A DNA stretch of 42,172 nucleotides from a virus. Location: the IMG/VR virus record IMGVR_UViG_3300044699_000102, positions 1 to 42,172 of that record; one strand, 5' to 3'. The translations under genes were made by a program, and so were the position numbers. Every line of letters starts with the position of its first letter. Position 1 is the stretch's first letter. Below the pieces are notes generated by a model. It did not search any database. It saw only the letters and a list, made by a program, of their open reading frames with translations, and was not told the origin of the DNA. Below are positions 39,736-42,172 of the stretch, piece by piece.

Positions 39736-39814
39736 GAGGAAGGATCGGACCGTCCGCAACTGTCCACGGTCATTGGCCCGCGAGTTCGACGCTCTGAGCG
39801 CCCGATCCTTCCTC
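39736..39814 (-). ncRNA. Candidate structured RNA with perfect 13-bp closing stem
   Basis: GAGGAAGGATCGG (39736-39748) pairs perfectly with CCGATCCTTCCTC (39802-39814) around 53 bases that contain a further ACCGT/ACGGT stem. It lies between the stop of the gene at 39843 and the start at 39712. As with the element at 38917-39012, a long closing stem surrounds an internally folded loop. Terminator, processing site or small RNA are all possible; no U-run follows. Confidence 0.45.
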
Positions 39815-39842
39815 GCCCCACAGTCGGGTGAGGGTTGCAGCC

Positions 39843-40032
39843 CTACTGCCCGATCTGTTCGGGGGTCGAACGCTGTCCGGTCGTTCCACACGTAGGTGGT
39901 GATCCGGTCCCTGGCTCGGATGCAGGCATTCGCCGCGTCGACCAGGTGGGTCCTGATGACGTTGTCGGTCTCAGTCTTCATCGCCGTTTCGATGGCGGCC
40001 TGCGCTCGGACGAGCGCTTCGTAGGCGGTCAT
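39843..40032 (-). CDS. Small helical protein, first gene of the leftward operon (one frame break)
   Basis: Starts at ATG 40032, with GGAAAGGA eight bases upstream. MTAYEALVRAQAAIETAMKT and THLVDAANACIRARDRITTYVW read as helices. One base near 39883 must be removed to continue TTGQRSTPEQIGQ and stop at TAG 39843-39845, giving about 62 residues. The uncorrected frame would instead run through the 39736-39814 hairpin. It is the promoter-proximal gene of the long minus-strand operon. Function unknown. Confidence 0.5.
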
Positions 40033-40210
40033 GGTTCGATCCTTTCCTGAGGTCGAGGCGCGGTCGTGCCTTCCGGGCTACGGCCGCGGCTCCACGTCAG
40101 GTAGAAGCTGAACGCCACAGTGGAAAAGCCGCCTAGGGGGGAGGGGAGTCCCTAACGAAACGGATTACCTGCACTGCAACTAGACGATCACCAAAGGGGT
40201 CACGCCCGAT

Positions 40211-40226
40211 TGTTTCACGTGAAACA
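40211..40226. promoter_or_regulatory. parS: Perfect chromosomal-type parS site
   Basis: TGTTTCACGTGAAACA is a perfect 16-bp palindrome identical to the consensus parS bound by ParB (Spo0J) across many bacterial phyla including Actinobacteria. It is flanked by inverted GGTCAC (40198-40203) and GTGACC (40241-40246). No parA or parB gene was found here, so host ParB is the expected ligand. A chance perfect 16-mer in 42 kb is very unlikely. Confidence 0.85.
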
Positions 40227-40273
40227 TGGTTGGCAACGCTGTGACCAGGTGGAACGCCACCACCACAGTGTGG

Positions 40274-40311
40274 CACATATAGCCCCGTCGGTGTGGCACG
40301 GAAACTACGCG
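40274..40311 (-). repeat. 38-bp direct repeat, copy 1 (promoter-like)
   Basis: Matches copy 2 at 35 of 38 positions (shared core GGCACGGAAACTACGCG). On the minus strand it contains TTTCCG, 17 bases, TATATG, spaced like a leftward -35/-10 pair. It could be a promoter or a repressor-binding site. Confidence 0.55.
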
Positions 40312-40563
40312 GGCCAGAATTGGCGGTCCTTTAACGGTCCGCTAACTGGTTAGCGCGTCGTTAACTGCACCCTTACGGGTTCGGCTCAACGACCGGTTTG
40401 CAATCGGGGGCAGTCCTCCCTCACGGTTGGGCACGGCTGGGGTTGTGTGGCCCTGCCGGGTCGGGCCCGGGGGGTGGGGGGGTCCCTTTTTCCCCCGGGG
40501 GGGGGAGGGGGAGGGGTCGAACCTCCCTGTCACCCGTCGTGGTGTTCCGCCACTGTCGGTGAC

Positions 40564-40580
40564 GGTCACCTGAGGTGACC
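40564..40580. promoter_or_regulatory. 8-1-8 palindrome GGTCACCT-G-AGGTGACC
   Basis: A perfect 17-bp palindrome with a single central base, the same geometry as the one at 32154-32170 but with different sequence. Its GGTCAC half-site recurs on both sides of parS and in the hairpin at 33881-33910. Probably an operator for a dimeric regulator. Confidence 0.45.
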
Positions 40581-40703
40581 AGCGGCCACGGTACGTGATA
40601 GGTGGCGCAGCACGCCAGACGGCGCACCAGCGGCACGGCGGCACGGCACGGCGCAGCACTGCGCAGGACTGCGCAGCGGCACCAGCACCAGCGGCACCAG
40701 CGG

Positions 40704-40741
40704 CACCTATAGCCCCGTTGGTATGGCACGGAAACTACGCG
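40704..40741 (-). repeat. 38-bp direct repeat, copy 2 (promoter-like)
   Basis: Second copy of the element at 40274-40311, 430 bases away, with three differences. On the minus strand it reads TTTCCG, 17 bases, TATAGG. Conservation of both hexamers and spacing favours paired leftward promoters or operator/promoter units. Confidence 0.55.
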
Positions 40742-40856
40742 TTCCGTCACCAATCGAGCCTATAACCGCAGGTCAGAGCCACATGTACAGATGTTCAGAA
40801 CGGGTGTACTCTGGTGCCTGGCGCAGGTGGATTGGCCACCTGGCCGGGAAGGACGA

Positions 40857-41666
40857 ATGAGAACTAGGGAAGAACACTTGAAAAGCTGGTTTGACCAGCA
40901 ACTACGCACGGCGCGGGTGGCACGTTTGCCAATCTACGCCCGGGGCAAGACTGCGCAGCGCTACGCGTTCGAGCGTGAGATGGCATCGGCGCAGGACTGC
41001 GAGACACCGAGCGATGGGTACAACGTCGCCACGGGCGACTACCGGGCGGCAGACGGCACTACAGCGGCACCAGCGCACCGTGTAGCACCGGATGCCGACC
41101 AGGTCGGGACCATGTTCGGACTGCTCGACACGGTGCAGGTTGGATGGGTAGACATCGGCACGCGGTTGCTGCTGGTCGACGGACGGCGCACCGTGGCCCG
41201 TTGGGACTACCTGAATGTGGCACCGTGGCAGCCTGCACCAGTGCTACCGGCGGTCGTGCCTAGCTACATGGTACGCCGTGCCGTCGAACGACCGTCACGC
41301 GTGGCGCGGGTGATCGACGGCGCAGCCGCAGCGCTTGACCTGCCGACCAGCGCAGCAGTGTGGCAGGCATCAATTGAGCCGCAGCGCGGCCATCGCTGGT
41401 CACTCGCACTGGAAGCGCGGGGACGTACCTACTGCACAACGCGGGGATGTCGGCCGAACGTCCCGATGTCTGGTCCAAACGGCACCGGTCATTTCTGGCC
41501 CGTCCCGACCGGTCAGCGTTCAAGGGTACGGCCCGGTACACCTTGCCGCAGCCTTGCCGCTACGGCGCACAACGCGGACATCTGGCGTGGGTTGCGGCAC
41601 CTTCCCGCACGTGGCAGATCGGCGCACCAGGGACCGCAGAACGTCAAACGGTGCAAGCTGGTTTGA
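40857..41666 (+). CDS. Hypothetical rightward protein; sense continues to ~42095 with frame breaks
   Basis: Starts at ATG 40857 with GGGAAGGA upstream; an earlier in-frame ATG at 40791 has no ribosome-binding site. MRTREEHLKSWFDQQLRTARVARLPIYARGKTAQRYAFERE (cited EEHLKSWFDQQLRTARVAR, IYARGKTAQRYAFERE) is helical and basic. TMFGLLDTVQVGWVDIGTRLLLVDGRRTVARWDYLNVAP (cited in part) is beta-rich. Beyond about 41430 the frame becomes hard to follow, and protein-like stretches occur in other frames (AQRAARAAESAEVRAARLAR near 41760-41820; GVIRTSTDGAVITFTDGTSV near 41930-41990). So one long gene or two may end near 42095, just before the terminator. Arg/Ala-rich with no recognised family. Confidence 0.45.
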   Translation: MRTREEHLKSWFDQQLRTARVARLPIYARGKTAQRYAFEREMASAQDCETPSDGYNVATGDYRAADGTTAAPAHRVAPDADQVGTMFGLLDTVQVGWVDIGTRLLLVDGRRTVARWDYLNVAPWQPAPVLPAVVPSYMVRRAVERPSRVARVIDGAAAALDLPTSAAVWQASIEPQRGHRWSLALEARGRTYCTTRGCRPNVPMSGPNGTGHFWPVPTGQRSRVRPGTPCRSLAATAHNADIWRGLRHLPARGRSAHQGPQNVKRCKLV

Positions 41667-42122
41667 CCATGATGGTGGCCGGTCGGGACACGTGCCGCAG
41701 TGCGGGAAGCATGGCGCGGCCACCAGCGCATAACGCTGGTCATCGGCAAACGTGCACGGGCCGCGCAGCGTGCCGCACGTGCCGCCGAATCGGCCGAAGT
41801 ACGTGCCGCACGTTTGGCCCGTGGCGCAGTCGGGACACGTGGCCCGCCGCGGTCGCCCTGGTCACTGTCGGCCCGCGTCCCTTCCAGCCGCAGCGCAGGC
41901 CGTTGCCGATGCCGCGGCGACGCTTGAAGGCGTGATCCGCACCAGTACCGACGGCGCCGTCATCACGTTCACGGACGGCACCAGCGTTACCGTCATCGGC
42001 TGCAGCGCAGGTGCACGACGCCACCAGGGGCCGCGCCTACCCGGTGCGGGAATGGTCACGCCGCGCAGCGCTGGCACGCCTAGAACTTGCGTAACGCATC
42101 GAGCACATAGCGCCAGGTCAGA

Positions 42123-42160
42123 GGGCCCCGGGTTAGTCAACCCGGGGCCCTTCCGTTTTT
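42123..42160 (+). terminator. Intrinsic (Rho-independent) terminator
   Basis: GGGCCCCGGGTT-AGTC-AACCCGGGGCCC is a perfect 12-bp stem with a four-base loop, followed by TTCCGTTTTT. It would end rightward transcription from the 40857 region. It is the only classical stem-plus-U-run terminator I found in the window. Confidence 0.85.
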
Positions 42161-42172
42161 CCGACTCATCCC

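Larger units (their letters stand above)
40033..40856. promoter_or_regulatory. Divergent non-coding control region
   Basis: About 820 bases without a credible gene between the start of the leftward operon (40032) and a rightward gene (40857). It holds a perfect parS, two 38-bp direct repeats, palindromes (GCTAAC-TG-GTTAGC at 40341-40354; an 8-1-8 at 40564-40580; GGTGG-AACG-CCACC at 40248-40261), a G/C homopolymer block (about 40468-40516) and short GCGGCAC / ACTGCGCA tandem motifs (about 40600-40705). This layout suggests the main early promoter/operator region and possibly a partition or replication site. Confidence 0.6.

Noticed and set aside
40600-40706. Short tandem GCGGCAC/ACTGCGCA motifs considered as CRISPR or iterons
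   Set aside because: Units are too short and irregular, with no unique spacers; may be low-complexity or weak iterons but not a CRISPR array.

Overview
The window is a GC-rich (roughly 60-65% by eye) segment of a tailed, siphovirus-type bacteriophage that most likely infects an actinobacterium. The host inference rests on a WhiB-type [4Fe-4S] regulator, which is essentially restricted to Actinobacteria and their phages, together with holin-like, M15-endolysin and LexA-type wing-helix proteins of actinophage style. No tRNA, rRNA, CRISPR array, integrase or insertion sequence was seen. Capsid, portal and protease genes are absent and presumably lie beyond the left side.

Layout. (1) 1-975 does not look like the rest: the first 200 bases contain only three C, and 200-975 has no credible gene. 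It looks like an assembly or read-end artefact or a chimeric junction. (2) 976-14946, plus strand: virion genes for a truncated tail-tube-like protein, neck/tail completion proteins, tail assembly chaperone, a ~1,770-residue tape measure, tail-tip and fibre proteins, a double LamG-like adhesin and a large Gp37-like tail protein. (3) 14946-18947: tail/lysis genes, namely small membrane proteins, a holin-like protein, a third LamG-like protein and an M15 (VanY-like) endolysin, with a two-gene minus-strand island at 15530-16057. (4) 19167-22268: WhiB, two small proteins and terminase small and large subunits. (5) 22200-40032, minus strand: about 45 tightly packed early genes, most overlapping by ATGA/GTGA/TGATG and many carrying a GAAAGGAG ribosome-binding site. 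They include a LexA-type DNA-binding domain, a DNA methyltransferase, a ribbon-helix-helix protein, a RusA-like resolvase, HNH endonuclease, SSB, a HIRAN-domain protein, a possible annealing protein, several winged-helix proteins and a C2H2 zinc-finger protein. (6) 34533-38219 holds the most striking system: two amidoligase-family proteins flanking a class II glutamine amidotransferase, followed by a run of tiny genes separated by strong RNA-hairpin-forming sequences. (7) 40033-40856 is non-coding and regulatory. It carries a perfect chromosomal-type parS palindrome, two 38-bp direct repeats, several operator-like palindromes and a G-tract block. (8) 40857-42160: a plus-strand gene region ending in a textbook intrinsic terminator.

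How it works together (inference): early leftward transcription from the 40 kb region would express recombination, DNA-modification and peptide-ligase functions. Late rightward genes build the tail, lyse the host and package DNA. The parS site suggests use, or titration, of host ParB.

Quality caveat: many genes, above all the tape measure and the LamG protein, are continued in another reading frame every few hundred bases while the amino-acid sense carries on. This looks like single-base indel errors rather than biology. Spans given for such genes are the inferred full extents, and exact proteins cannot be read off directly.
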